The position numbers were made by a program, and so were the translations under genes. DNA of 64,000 nt, taken from positions 7,501-71,500 of the forward strand of contig NC_090711.1 of assembly GCF_040954835.1 (NCBI RefSeq). The letters run 5' to 3'. The notes under the pieces are model-generated. The model was not told the DNA's origin and did not search any database. It was given only the letters and a program-made list of their open reading frames with translations. The stretch is from Lepisosteus oculatus. Its lineage: Eukaryota; Chordata; Actinopteri; Semionotiformes; Lepisosteidae. The stretch's first letter is position 1; the number at the start of each line of letters is the position of its first letter. Positions 1 through 10,830 of the stretch are shown one piece after another.

Positions 1-245
1 TAACTTAACTTAACTTAACTTAACTTAACTTAACTTAACTTAACTTAACTTAACTTAACTTAACTTAACTTAACTTAACTTAACTTAACTTAACTTAACT
101 TAACTTAACTTAACTTAACTTAACTTAACTTAACTTAACTTAACTTAACTTAACTTAACTTAACTTAACTTAACTTAACTTAACTTAACTTAACTTAACT
201 TAACTTAACTTAACTTAACTTAACTTAACTTAACTTAACTTAACT
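1..245. repeat. (TAACT)n microsatellite
   Basis: About 49 perfect copies of the pentamer TAACT open the window. It is not the vertebrate telomere hexamer. No divergence between copies is seen, so it is young or length-unstable. Confidence 0.97.
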
Positions 246-274
246 TTCCTTTCCTTTCCTTTCCTTTCCTTTCC
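246..274. repeat. (TTCCT)n microsatellite
   Basis: About six copies of TTCCT follow directly on the TAACT array. The junction reads as a change of the pentamer within one pentanucleotide tract. Confidence 0.95.
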
Positions 275-640
275 AGGGTCCAAAAAAGTTGACATTGGAA
301 TTACAACCTACAAATACTACAGCTAAAGACTACAATCATACAAACAAATTGTACTCACCACCTCCTTTGTCAACCCAAGACCACATTAATCAGAACTGTT
401 TACAAACATTAACAAGTTCAAAGTATAAATTACATTACAATTAACATTGCACACACAAAAATCACTAAAAATACAGTTCTAATAAGAACATTACACAAAA
501 ATATTCCAAAACTTTCCAATCATTATTTAACCCTAACAGAGCACACCCAAAATTTTATTGTGCTCAGATTACAATACTAAAGACAAATATTTGCAACAAA
601 ACATTCATTGAAAATTAAATCACTTCCAATACATTGCATT
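275..640. other. AT-rich sequence without a recognised gene
   Basis: A-rich, C-containing, G-poor sequence with a weak partial match to the 635-bp repeat that follows (a degenerate copy of its CTAAAAATACAG and TTTATTGTGCTCA segments near 466-565). No coding frame, tRNA or splice pattern is convincing. Confidence 0.5.
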
Positions 641-2330
641 ACAAATAAAAAATACACTTTGCAATTCAGATTTTTCACTACCACATTGAAAAAAACATAA
701 GACAAATTCTCACCTCACTAAAATACAGTACAACTTAAAACAATGACATTGCATAACAAACATCTTTTGCCATCATTACAAATCTCAAAAAGCACACCCA
801 GAACCTTTACAGGGCTCAAAACACAATACTCAACTAATCATGAAGATTGGCAATATAACATTAAGTGAGCATGAACTATTTCAAGTACATTGCATTACAA
901 ACATTAAAAACAGTTTACAGTTAGGGACATTGTCCTTGACAGAAAACAATTAGAAACCATTTTTCCCCAACATAATCAAGTTCTTTACAATCCAAGAAAA
1001 CACCACATTACATCCTACAATGATCCCACATCCACTTGCTCAAAACAATGCACAGAACATGGTGGTATGGTTCTAGGGTTAGAAGCAAAGTTAACCCAAA
1101 ACAAGACAACAATAACAGCAAGCTAAAACTACTGAGCTAAAAGCTATCCCTAACCCCACACACAAATAGGTACTTACCACCTGCCTCTTCAATCTATTAA
1201 AGGGTGTTAAACATTACATCATTTCAACAAAACCTAAACAAACACTGCTCTTTAAAAAAAGAACTTGCATTCTAGCTCATTTGAAAATAAAAACACACAA
1301 AGGATGATTTCTCTAATCTCTAAAAATACAGTACAGCTTAAAACAATGACATTGTATAACAAACATACCCACATTTCTCTTTCATCAATACAAATCCTCA
1401 AAGAGCACTCCCAGAAACTTTATTGTGCTCAAATTACAATACTACATCAGACAATTGGCAACATAACATTCAGTGAGCATTAAACTATTTCAGGAAATTG
1501 CATTACAATTAATTAAAAACAAAGTTTACAGTTAGGGACATTGCCCTTAACAATACAAAACAATTTACAAACTATTTTTCCCCATCATAATCAGGTTCTT
1601 TACAATCCAAGAAAACACCACATTACAGGCTACAATGATCCCACATTCACTTGCTCAAAACAATGCACAGAACATGGTGGTATGGTTCTAGGGTTAGAAG
1701 CAAAGTTAATCCATAACAAGCTTACAACAGCAAGCCAAAACTGAGCTAAAAGCTATCCCTAACCCCCCCCCCCCACACACACACACAAAAAGGTACTTAC
1801 CACCTGCCTCTTCAAGCTATGAAAAGGTGTTAAACATTACAATTTACATACTTTCAACAAAACCTAAACAATCAAACACTGCTCTTTAAAAAAAGAACAT
1901 GCATTCTAGCTCATTTGAAAATAAAAACACACAAAGGATGATTTCTCAAATCTCTAAAAATACAGTACAGCTTAAAACAACAACATTGTATAACAAACAT
2001 ACCCACATTGTTTTCCTGTCATCAATACAAATCCTCAAAGAGCACTCCCAGAAACTTTATTGTGCTCAAATTACAATACTACATCATGACAATTGGCAAC
2101 ATAACATTCAGTGAGCATTAAACAATTTCAAGGACATTGCATTACAATTAATTAAAAACAAAGTTTACAGTTAGGGACATTGCCCTTAACAATACAAAAC
2201 AATTTACAAACCATTTTTCCCCATCATAATCAGGTTCTTAACAATCCAAGAAAACACCACATTACAGGCTACAATGATTCCACATTCACTTACTCAAAAT
2301 AATACACAGAACAAGTTTACTTAACATACC
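640..2330. repeat. approximately 635-bp tandem repeat, about 2.7 copies
   Basis: Landmarks recur at a constant offset. GCATTCTAGCTCATTTGAAA is at 1267 and 1901. The GTTAGGGACATTG segment is at about 920, 1533 and 2169. ACAATGCACAGAACATGGTG occurs at about 1048 and 1661. The first copy is the most diverged and the last is cut off near 2300. The short ORFs at 1265-1483 and 1899-2114 are the same repeat segment twice and differ by indels, so they are not evidence of a gene. A poly-C/(CA)n tract (about 1763-1787) is present in the second copy only. Confidence 0.85.
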
Positions 2331-3439
2331 ACAACTATTTACTTCTCCATTACAGTCCATTACTACTTCAGACAGGGTTCTCAACTCCATCCAGACATGA
2401 TTTGGTTGTAGAAAAAGTCTAAAGTTGAAACACTGGCAGAGGAAAAAGGTCCACTCAAAAGCTGCTCCTGATGAGGCCTCTTCAAGATGCACACCATTTT
2501 CACCTTCTGTTCCAATTCTGGTCAGGAAATAAAAATCTCACACTGCAAACACCTCTCTTGGAAGATGGACACCGTCTCCCACATCTGCACCACATGCAGA
2601 CATACAGGTACCCAATGAAACAAAGATCTGGCCACCACCTCCCACAAAATGACCAAAGTAGAAAAAAAAACAACTTAAAGATTAGTTTACATTTATATTA
2701 AACATCAAAATAAAATACTTCAATTCATAACAAAACCTCCCCCAAAACCAAGACCTCCCTTCCCACAGAATACCCCTTGCAAAAAAAAGGTAATTGTGCA
2801 GTTTCCCCATTAAGAAACAACTAAACTACCTCCACAATCAAAGAGAAAGAAATGCTCCAACTTCAGTTTTACATTGTATGAAAAAAAAAACATACCACCA
2901 ACAACATACTTTACCTCCAGTATAATATTCACAATTCAACAAGCTTTAAATGCCAGACATAAGTAAAAACATTTGACCAAATTAGTCCCTAACCCTTTAA
3001 TTCCTCATTCTTCTCCCGTCTGAAAGGAAAAACCATCATGTAATTATTCCAAATGTCACCTTGCCATCAAAAATTACTTTAGATATACAACAATAATCAG
3101 TTACACACCCCAAACATAAATCTCAATTTCTCCAACTCAAATCTTCCCAGAACACTCACCCTGATCTAAAAATACTACCTTCTTGTCAACCCTTAAAATG
3201 TGTATTCTCTTACCTGCCATCCTTATGAAAGCACTCATCCAGGATTGTATTGTCTTATTTCTTTGAATGCTTACAAAAAGCAAGGAAAATTAGCAAATTC
3301 AGGTCCCGAGAGGTTTAAATCCTCATCTACCAGCCTTTGGAAAGCCATTTACAAAGGTCATCTTATTGAAGATAACTCATAGGTGAAAACATTTCAATTA
3401 AAAGATGAAAAAAAAATCCAGATTTCAAAGAAAGTCTAG
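2331..3439. other. no recognised gene
   Basis: AT-rich sequence with several A-runs. Short open frames on both strands (for example minus 2286-2492 and plus 2471-2701) have no recognisable family and overlap each other. Nothing further can be supported. Confidence 0.5.
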
Positions 3440-4490
3440 TTTCAACTGAATATGCTACCTTTCCACCCAACACATACCAAAAACTTTCCCAAACTCACAT
3501 TAAATAGTCTAAACACCTTCAAATTGTTTTTCAAATTACAACCCAAAGCCAACAAACACATCAAAACCACCCACCTTCAGGACAACACATCTGCAAGCCA
3601 AGAGCTCCTACCCTTACAGGACCCGGAAACAGAATGACTACCAGCCCCCAGACTGTGTCTTTAAAACCCTCATGATTAACTCAGAGGTGTGGCCAATTCA
3701 CCAAGAACCTATCCCAACATCTCCTTGAAATGGTCAATTTGCAAACCCCTATTGTTTATAATGCAACACACACCTGTTTCCAATGACTAAACAAGTATTA
3801 GCCAGCCCATCTACAGATCCAGCCATTCAGAATGCACAGGTGATAATGCTGGGGGTTACTTAGAGGATCAGGATCTGCTGGGTACCACAAGTTTTTACAA
3901 ATACTCAGTTGTGGGACTACACTACTTTATGCAACATTTGGACAGTCTTTAGAAGAAAGTTAAGTTTCAACTGAATATGCCACCTTTCCACCAGACACAT
4001 ACCAAAAACCTTCTCAAACTCACAGTGCACAAATATTCTAAACACCTTCAACCTTCAAACTTTTTCAGATTACTACCCAAACACATCAAAACCACTCACC
4101 TTTCTCCGCAGTCTTCAGGCCACCACATCTGCAAGCCAAGAGCTCCTACCCTTGCAGGAGCCAGAAACAGAATGACTACTGATCCCAATGCTGTGTCTTT
4201 AAAACCCTCATGATTAACTCAGAGGTGTGGCTAATTCAGCAAGAACCTATCCCAACATCTCCTCGAAATGGTCAATTAGCAATACCATATTGTTTATAAT
4301 GCGACACACCAGTTTCCAATGACTAAGTATTAGCCAGCCCATCTACAGATCCAGCAATTCAGAATGCATGGGTGACAATGCAAGGGTACTTAAGAGGTTC
4401 AGGATCTGCTGGGTACCAAAACTTTTTACAAATACTTAGTTGTGGGACTACATTACTTTGTGGAACATTTAGACATTCACCAGAAAATGT
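3440..4490. repeat. approximately 525-bp direct duplication
   Basis: Two tandem copies, about 3440-3965 and 3966-4490. Paired landmarks are ACCTTTCCACC (3458/3983), the TGACTACYRRYCCC region (3636/4173), GATTAACTCAGAGGTGTGG (3673/4212) and TCAGGATCTGCTGGGTACC (3868/4399). Both copies hold CAGATCCAGC-ATTCAGAATG, which resembles the terminal repeat of the element at 18026-22556. A third, older relative of the central part is at about 17500-17780. Confidence 0.85.
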
Positions 4491-5082
4491 CTAATTTTGA
4501 ATCCCATTCAAAGGGGATGTTCAATCTTTTTTCAGTAATAGAAATCGAATTGTATACTGTGTATGACAGCGTGTTAAATATTAGAGTACTTAAAAAGTAG
4601 GTAGATTTAATAAAAACAAGATTTCTCAGTTGGAAATATAAAAATGTTTAATAATATACTGTAAATTAAAAACAGAAGCATAATGTAATAGATAAATAAT
4701 GTACACACAGTAGATGGTAGTGGAAGCTAAATAATAAAATGTACATAACAGTATTCCACCTTCTTCATACATATTTTTATGCATCAAAATCTTTAACTTG
4801 GTGACTTACAATGGATTATGGAAAAGTTTAAACATGTTGCTTCTACCATTATAAAGTTTATATACTGTACTTCATAAAACGTCATAATGTTTTATCCTTT
4901 TCTAAGAATGTATAGTAAAAACACCACTTCCTGTTATTATAAAAAAGTGGTACTGAATTAATACCACTTGATAATAATTTTAAAATGGAACTGTGATGTT
5001 TTGGAAACAATTTGACATTTAATTATTAAATCTTTTAGTGTCCCCATTGAGGTAATGGAAAATAGATAAAAACACCACATTG

Positions 5083-5300
5083 GCCATATATGATTTTTTG
5101 ATATTAGGAATTTGTCTTTTCATAGACCCCAACTTGCTCTCCACGAGACACAGACAGGGAGAGAAGCTGGGGGTCAGAGCACAGGTCAGCAATTTTTACA
5201 ATGTCCCCAGAGCAGTTGGGGGTTCACTCAGGAGCCCAATGACATAGGACTCCTCTGCTAGCCACAGATCCTCAGCCACAGAGCCACTACACTGCCCCAA
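5083..5300 (-). mobile_element. tRNA-derived SINE, diverged copy
   Basis: It matches the SINEs at 52161-52437 and 56927-57190 along its length: GGAATTTGTCTTTTCATA, CTTGCTCTCCACGAGACAC, GGGAGAGAAGCTGGGGGTCA, then CCTCAGCCACAGAGCCAC. The tRNA-like end is at the right, so the element is on the minus strand. Confidence 0.75.
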
Positions 5301-5323
5301 GGAAAAGGGGACTTCCTGGCTCA

Positions 5324-5391
5324 TATGGGGATTGAACCCACAACCTTGGTGTTATCAGCACCACATGCTTACCAATTGAGCTAACCAGCCC
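5324..5391 (-). pseudogene. tRNA-Ile-like sequence, probably a pseudogene or SINE head
   Basis: The minus strand reads GGCTGGTTAGCTCAATTGG (A box), then a GTGGTGCTGATAACACC anticodon arm, then GTGGGTTCAATCCCC (B box). The layout follows tRNA-Ile, and the loop would give anticodon GAT. The D arm is about two bases short and the acceptor stem has a mismatch, so function is unlikely. It lies in the transposon-like element between its arms. Confidence 0.55.
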
Positions 5392-5581
5392 CAAAAGACT
5401 GCTCATGGACCGTAATGTAGCACGCTCTACCCTATTTCATACATTAAGAATTTTAACTATCTAAACCTATTTTTAACATGCTTGTGGTTTGAACATGGTG
5501 TGTCTTTTTTTGCAGATATATAAAAATATAGTGTACCTACTATTTACTTTTTAATGAGACTGTTTATTAGAAAAAAAACAT

Positions 5582-5660
5582 GTGCCCTAAGCAGGAACTG
5601 AACCCAGATCTCCCAGAGAGGAACCCACCCCCCAAACGCACTACACCAACAGAGCACTTG
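5582..5660 (-). pseudogene. tRNA-like sequence (A and B box)
   Basis: The minus strand has TGTTGGTGTAGTGCG followed by GATCTGGGTTCAGTTCCTGC, which resembles Pol III A and B boxes. No cloverleaf could be drawn with confidence. It sits just inside the right arm of copy A, the same relative place as the tRNA-like sequence at 21786-21860 in copy B. Confidence 0.4.
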
Positions 5661-6437
5661 CAACCATTGCTGAAACAGACAGGTCAAAATGTACCGAAAG
5701 GAATCAAAAGTGAACGAGTCAGAAAAAATAAAAAATTTACAAAGAAAGTGGACTGCGGTTATACCATCAGTTATATAAATATATCATATTTTGATCTATT
5801 AATATCATTACTAATTTCTTTTACTACATGATTCCATATTATATTCCCTACTAAGTAGATTCTAAAAAGTACACTTTTTAACTGGCATAAAAACAGCAAG
5901 GATTCATAGAAAATATATATAATTATATATTAAAATAGTATTTTAAACTACAAATATAGTCAGAAAGAGCACATCACAACTTTTCCAAAATAACTACAGT
6001 AAGTGACATAGTTAAAGACTGATGCATAAAATGTTTGTAAAGTGGAAAATTGTTGTGTACTGTTTATTTAAGCTACCACTATCAGCCATGGACATTAAAT
6101 ATAATGTTTATATTCCTATATTAATATCTTTTATGATAATATGATCTTGAAGGACATTATGCTCCTGTTATTTTTATGCTCAGCTACCAAAATTTCCCTT
6201 TAGCTGTAAAATTCCATATTAATATTTAAACATGCACTTTGAATGCTTATTTCTGTATAAATCTCTTGATCACCAAACACAGAGAAGCTCAAAAGTGAAA
6301 ACAGGAAGAATCAATGAATTGCATCCCACTCATAAGATTCAATCAGTTGCACTTTATTTAACCCAAAAAATGATAAATTTAGAATCCATCTTCAAATGAA
6401 TAGACCTATTATATTGAGTTTGAATATCTTTTGATTT

Positions 6438-6990
6438 ATAATAATGATTGCTTACACTTATATAGCACTTTTCTGGACACTCCACTCAAAGCACTTTACG
6501 GGTAATGGGGATCCCCTCCACCACCACCAATGTGCAGCACCCACCTGGATGATGCACCAGTCCACTCCCCACACACCAGTTCGCAGTGGAGAGGAGAGCA
6601 GAGTGATGAAGCCAATTCATAGATGGGGATTATTAGAAGGCCATGATTGGTAAGGACCAATGGGAAATGTGGCTAGAACACTGGGGTTACACCTCTACTC
6701 TTTACAAGAAACACCATGGGATTTTTAATGACCACAGAGAGTCAGGACCTCGGTTTTACATCTCATGCGAAGGACAGCACCTGTTTACAGTATAGTGTCC
6801 CCATCACTATACTGGGGCATGAGGACCCACATGGACCACAGGGTGAGCACCACCTGCTGGCCCCACTAACACCTCTTTCAGCAGCAACCTCAGTTTTGCC
6901 CAGGAGGTCTCTCATCCAGGTACTGACCATGCTCACACCTGCTTAGCTTCAGTGGGTTCCCAGTTGCAGGTTGCAGGGTGATATGGCTGC
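6438..6990 (-). mobile_element. 5S-SINE with L2-like tail
   Basis: The minus-strand element begins at 6990 with a 5S rRNA-like head (GCAGCCATATCACCCTGCAA; AGCTAAGCAGGTGTGAGC; GGTACTGACC on the plus strand marks the C-box side). It continues through the shared body and ends at the left with the tail TTGAGTGGAGTGTCCAGAAA and an ATT-rich end. The 5S-derived part would supply the internal Pol III promoter; the tail resembles L2-clade LINE 3' ends. Confidence 0.9.
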
Positions 6991-7467
6991 TGGCTCTAAT
7001 CTTGTTAATTTAATCTTGTTTTCAGCTATTCACTATAGGTGTCAGCTATGAAGGTTTTACCCCTCACTGGACTTGGTATATTCTGAGGGGGAGGAGCCAC
7101 CACAGCTCAGAGGATAAAAGAGCAGACTCCCTGTGCCTCTGTTTTCATTCAAGAGTCCAGGAGCTGAGGAGAGTGGTGGGTACTGTTTTGTTTACTGGTT
7201 TTGGGACAAATCTTTCATTTGCTAGTCCCATGTTTTTTCTTACAAACTTTATTTTAGAGAAGGAGTGCTTAGATTAAATTCACTTGGCTGCTCCTACAAA
7301 ACTTTTGTTGAGAAAAGTACTTTTAGATTGATATTTAAGAACCCAATCTACTACCTTTTTTGTAATAGCCTACTCATACTTGTTAAAGTTTCTACTGACT
7401 TTATAATTTGTGGAAACTTCCAAACAGCTCCATATTAATTAAGAGGACCTATTTCATTATCTTGCCA
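6991..7467. other. spacer between two inverted 5S-SINEs
   Basis: Contains GGATAAAAGAGCAGAC near 7109, a TATA-box-like sequence downstream of GGGGGAGGAGCCACC. This could be an LTR- or promoter-like piece, but no terminal repeats or coding frame support a specific element. Confidence 0.3.
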
Positions 7468-8029
7468 GCAGCCATATCACCCTGCAGGTCCCAGATGGTA
7501 GCCCACTAAAGCTAAGCAGACGTGAGCCTGGTCAATACCTGAATTGGAGACCTCCTGGGAAAAACTAAGGTTGCTGCTGGAAGAGCTGTTATTTGGGCTT
7601 GCAGGGGGCACTCACCTTTCAGTCTAGGTGGGTCCTAATGCCCCAGTATAGTGAAGGGGGCACTACACTGTAAAAAGGCACAGTCCTTCAGATGAAAAGT
7701 AAAACTGAGATCCTGTGGTCATAAAAACTCCCAGGGCATTTCTCAAAAAGAGTAGGGGTATTACCCTGGTGTCCTGGTCTATTTTCCCATTGGCCCTTAC
7801 TGATCATGTACTCCTAATAACCCCATCTCTGAGCTGGCTTCATCACTCTGTTCTCTTCCACAGTGAGAGCTGGTGTGTGGTGAGAGTTCTGACACACTAT
7901 GGCTGCGTTTGCATCATGCAGGTAAGGCTGCACATTGGTGGTGATGGAGGGGACTCCCCATTGCCTGTAAAGCACTTTGAGTGGAATGTCCACAAAATCA
8001 CTATATGAGTGTAAGCAATTATTATAATG
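7468..8029 (+). mobile_element. 5S-SINE with L2-like tail
   Basis: Full-length copy: head GCAGCCATATCACCCTGCAG, GCTAAGCAGACGTGAGCCTG, body CCCCAGTATAGTGAAGGGGG, tail AAAGCACTTTGAGTGGAATG and GTAAGCAATTATTATAAT. It is inverted relative to the copy at 6438-6990. Confidence 0.9.
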
Positions 8030-10830
8030 TAAATAACTTTAAAAGGTTATAAGAAAAACAAGATAAGATACTTGAAAAACTGGAATTTAACTAATGAAAT
8101 GGACTACATTATAATTTTAAAGGTCCTTAAATTCTGTGCTGGACTTAACCAATACACACTTTAACCTCTGGGATTGGAGAAAAAGACCCCTAAGCCCTAA
8201 TAGTTTGAATAAACTGAGCACTTTAGCTACCGTACCAAAAACAGAAGCGTAATAAATCAACAAAACCTTGATAAGTACAATAACTACTAATCTCCTATGG
8301 CTCATATGAGTATGGCACAACTAGAGTGACATTTAAAATCTTTCAGAACATAGCATGTCACAGTTTCCTTCAATTTAATTACATCTAAAAGCAGTTGAAC
8401 TTAAAGCTGGATCTGGATCTGAGCTTTTCATATAATTTCCTCTCACCCCCTTCAAAATAAGATTCACGTACCTATTGTTTGTTAATCTGGAGGACTTTGG
8501 AGGCAAGAATGGGAGACATGTCACAACTGCCGTGATGGTCTGGAAAACACTACATGGCAAATCCTTGAGCTGAACACCCTGGATTCTTTTAAAAATGACA
8601 AATAAAAGGCTGCTGTGAATCAACTAGCAACCCAACAGTTTGACATGATAATTACTCATGTTAAACCCGACTATTTTTATTTACCCTATGAATGATACAT
8701 ATCATTGCTAAAGTCAATGTGCACATTCTTGCTCCTCTCCAGGACATCGTTGTGGTTGTCAATGACTCGTCCACCCTGTGCTCATAAAAATAAACACTCC
8801 TTACACATGGTCCTTGTGTCACCAGTTTATTTTTCTACACATTACATTTTATTTATGAAAACTAGTTCAGAAGCAGTCCAGGAGCATGGAGGTGGGTTAA
8901 TTGCATTTTGGCATGATGAGACCTGAGGAATGGACTGGCATCCCACCCATCATCAGTGCAGTGAGCTGTATGGGTAAACCATTGTAAATGGATTTATACC
9001 TCCTAGTTGGCAGTTATCAGTCATTTAAACCAGACCTCACTAACCAAACAATCTAATTACAGTTTAAAACTGTATAACACTTACATTTTCTAGACCATTA
9101 ACCACTTTTGAATTTAACCCTTTGTACTGCCAGCATGGCTAACAGTTGTCTCTACCCCAAACTGCAACCTCTACACAACTCAATACAATTCTGACAACTC
9201 CTTTTTTCATAAATAAACTATTATATTCCTGCTGTTGGTCTACTCTGTAATCTTAAACTGCTGCAGCTATAACAATTTCACACTAACTAATTACATAAAT
9301 ATTTCACAAACAAGGTGTTACAAAAATAGCACTTTCCTTTGCAATGCAGTCTCAATCTATACAGTATGAAATGGCTTGATCTGTAGCAGTACTTGTACTA
9401 TCTCAGTCCCACACTTTTGTACCCCTTTAAAAGACATCAACTGTTACATTAAGAGATTTAGTAATGCCACCAGCCCAATTCACCGCAAATACAATAAACC
9501 TGATATACTACACAACATACTTAAGTAAACTGCTTTTCAGACATTTGAAATGGAATGGAAAACTGAAATTATACAGCAATTACTCTTAAATGAAAGTGTA
9601 TAGTGGGAGGCACCACGGACAGCACCAGTAAAAAGTCAACACCCCAGCTGAGGAGACAGAAGCACCAGTGTGAGGTTAGCTGGGATCAAAAACAACACAA
9701 AAAGTGAGAAAATAAAGTAAGCGACTGCCATGTTACCTACAAGCTGGGCTTAACCTATCTAATGGGGTCCAGCTTGAGGAAAAAACTGCTATCACAGCAG
9801 TCACCAGACTGGACATTTGCTATTCAGTGGGGTCCAGTCTGTGCATAACAAGTTAGTGCATAAAAAGGTGCATGCGTTTGCCTGCCCCTGTGAAAGGGCA
9901 TAAAGGGACAGGCAAAACAGAAGATGAAAACCTAAGACAGGTACAATCCTCAGCAGGACTGATGGTGCAAAAACACCATCATCCAGGGGTTTCTCTACTC
10001 CTCTCAGAGGGTGTCCAGTGTGCCTTTATAGGACCTGTCCAGCTGGGACTCATAAGCTGGAAGCCAGGACACTTGGTACTACAAAGACAAGGGGTTACCC
10101 TTCTACCAGGGCTCCACCTCCACACTGGGCCCACTCCTGCATAATGCCACCCCAGCATATAAACAAATGGGAATAAATGTGCATATTCATTTCTACACTA
10201 TTTCACTATGCACAAATCACCCAGTGGCCAATTTAAAAACATTTAAAAACCACAAACTGCATTTCAATTCTGTGTTTTACACCGTCAATGTCTAAAATAT
10301 ATACCTTAAAGCTCACCTATTTTCTCCACAAATACCACAGGTTTTCATAATACAGGAATGTATACAAATGCTTAGATCACTAAAAATAAAATTAAAACTG
10401 CTTATAAACATCCTCTATGCTGAGGAATGTACCCAAAGAGTACCCAAATAAATGTTAAATAAATGTACCCAAAGATTGTGACCTAAATAAAACAATGTAG
10501 GGAAAAGCAGGTCCAGTGCCAGTATATACTCAATATAGCACCTTGTACAACCACAACCAGCATACAAGAAACAAAAGAAAACCGACTCAGTACATTTAGT
10601 CATTTTTAATCATCCCACACACACAAAAATATAGATTTTCAATACATGAGGACATTTTCTAGCAAAGAATTTACAAAGCCACATAACTACATATCTCTTC
10701 TCACAAAACAGAACAAACAACCCCCATCTTTCTCCTACCTCATTCTGTAGGAAATCCCCTCCCATGACAAAGGGCTTTCTGTGCAGGTACCAAAAAAGAG
10801 CGGCACTCAGCTAAACCAATCCCTCTTTTC
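8030..10830. other. no recognised gene
   Basis: Noncoding-looking AT-rich sequence. A polyadenylation-like CATAAAAATAAACACTCC occurs near 8784, with no coding frame attached. Short ORFs here (for example plus 9872-10144) have no recognisable family. Nothing more is supported. Confidence 0.5.

Larger units (their letters stand above)
4340..6260. mobile_element. degraded inverted-arm DNA-transposon-like element, copy A
   Basis: The left arm (about 4545-5045) and right arm (about 5800-6260) are inverted relatives. Left TTCCACCTTCTTCATAC...TTATGCATCAAAATC is mirrored on the right by GATGCATAAAATG...GTGGAAAA. The left arm also matches 18275-18990 of copy B in the same order, and the right arm matches 21935-22340 of copy B, including a shared ATTCCATATTATATTCCCTA. 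A TIR-like CAGATCCAGC-ATTCAGAATG lies at about 4342; no matching right terminus is found. There is no transposase frame, so it is a non-autonomous relic. SINE and tRNA-like segments sit between the arms. Confidence 0.6.

Noticed and set aside
1..245. Telomere
   Set aside because: The unit is TAACT, not TTAGGG or its complement, and it passes into another pentamer and ordinary sequence.
5324..5391. Functional tRNA-Ile
   Set aside because: The D arm is short, the acceptor stem has a mismatch, and it sits next to SINE sequence within a transposon-like element.
6715..6946. Short plus-strand frames over 6444-6946 and 50828-51132
   Set aside because: They are antisense or sense readings of the 5S-SINE body; the same peptides recur wherever the SINE does.
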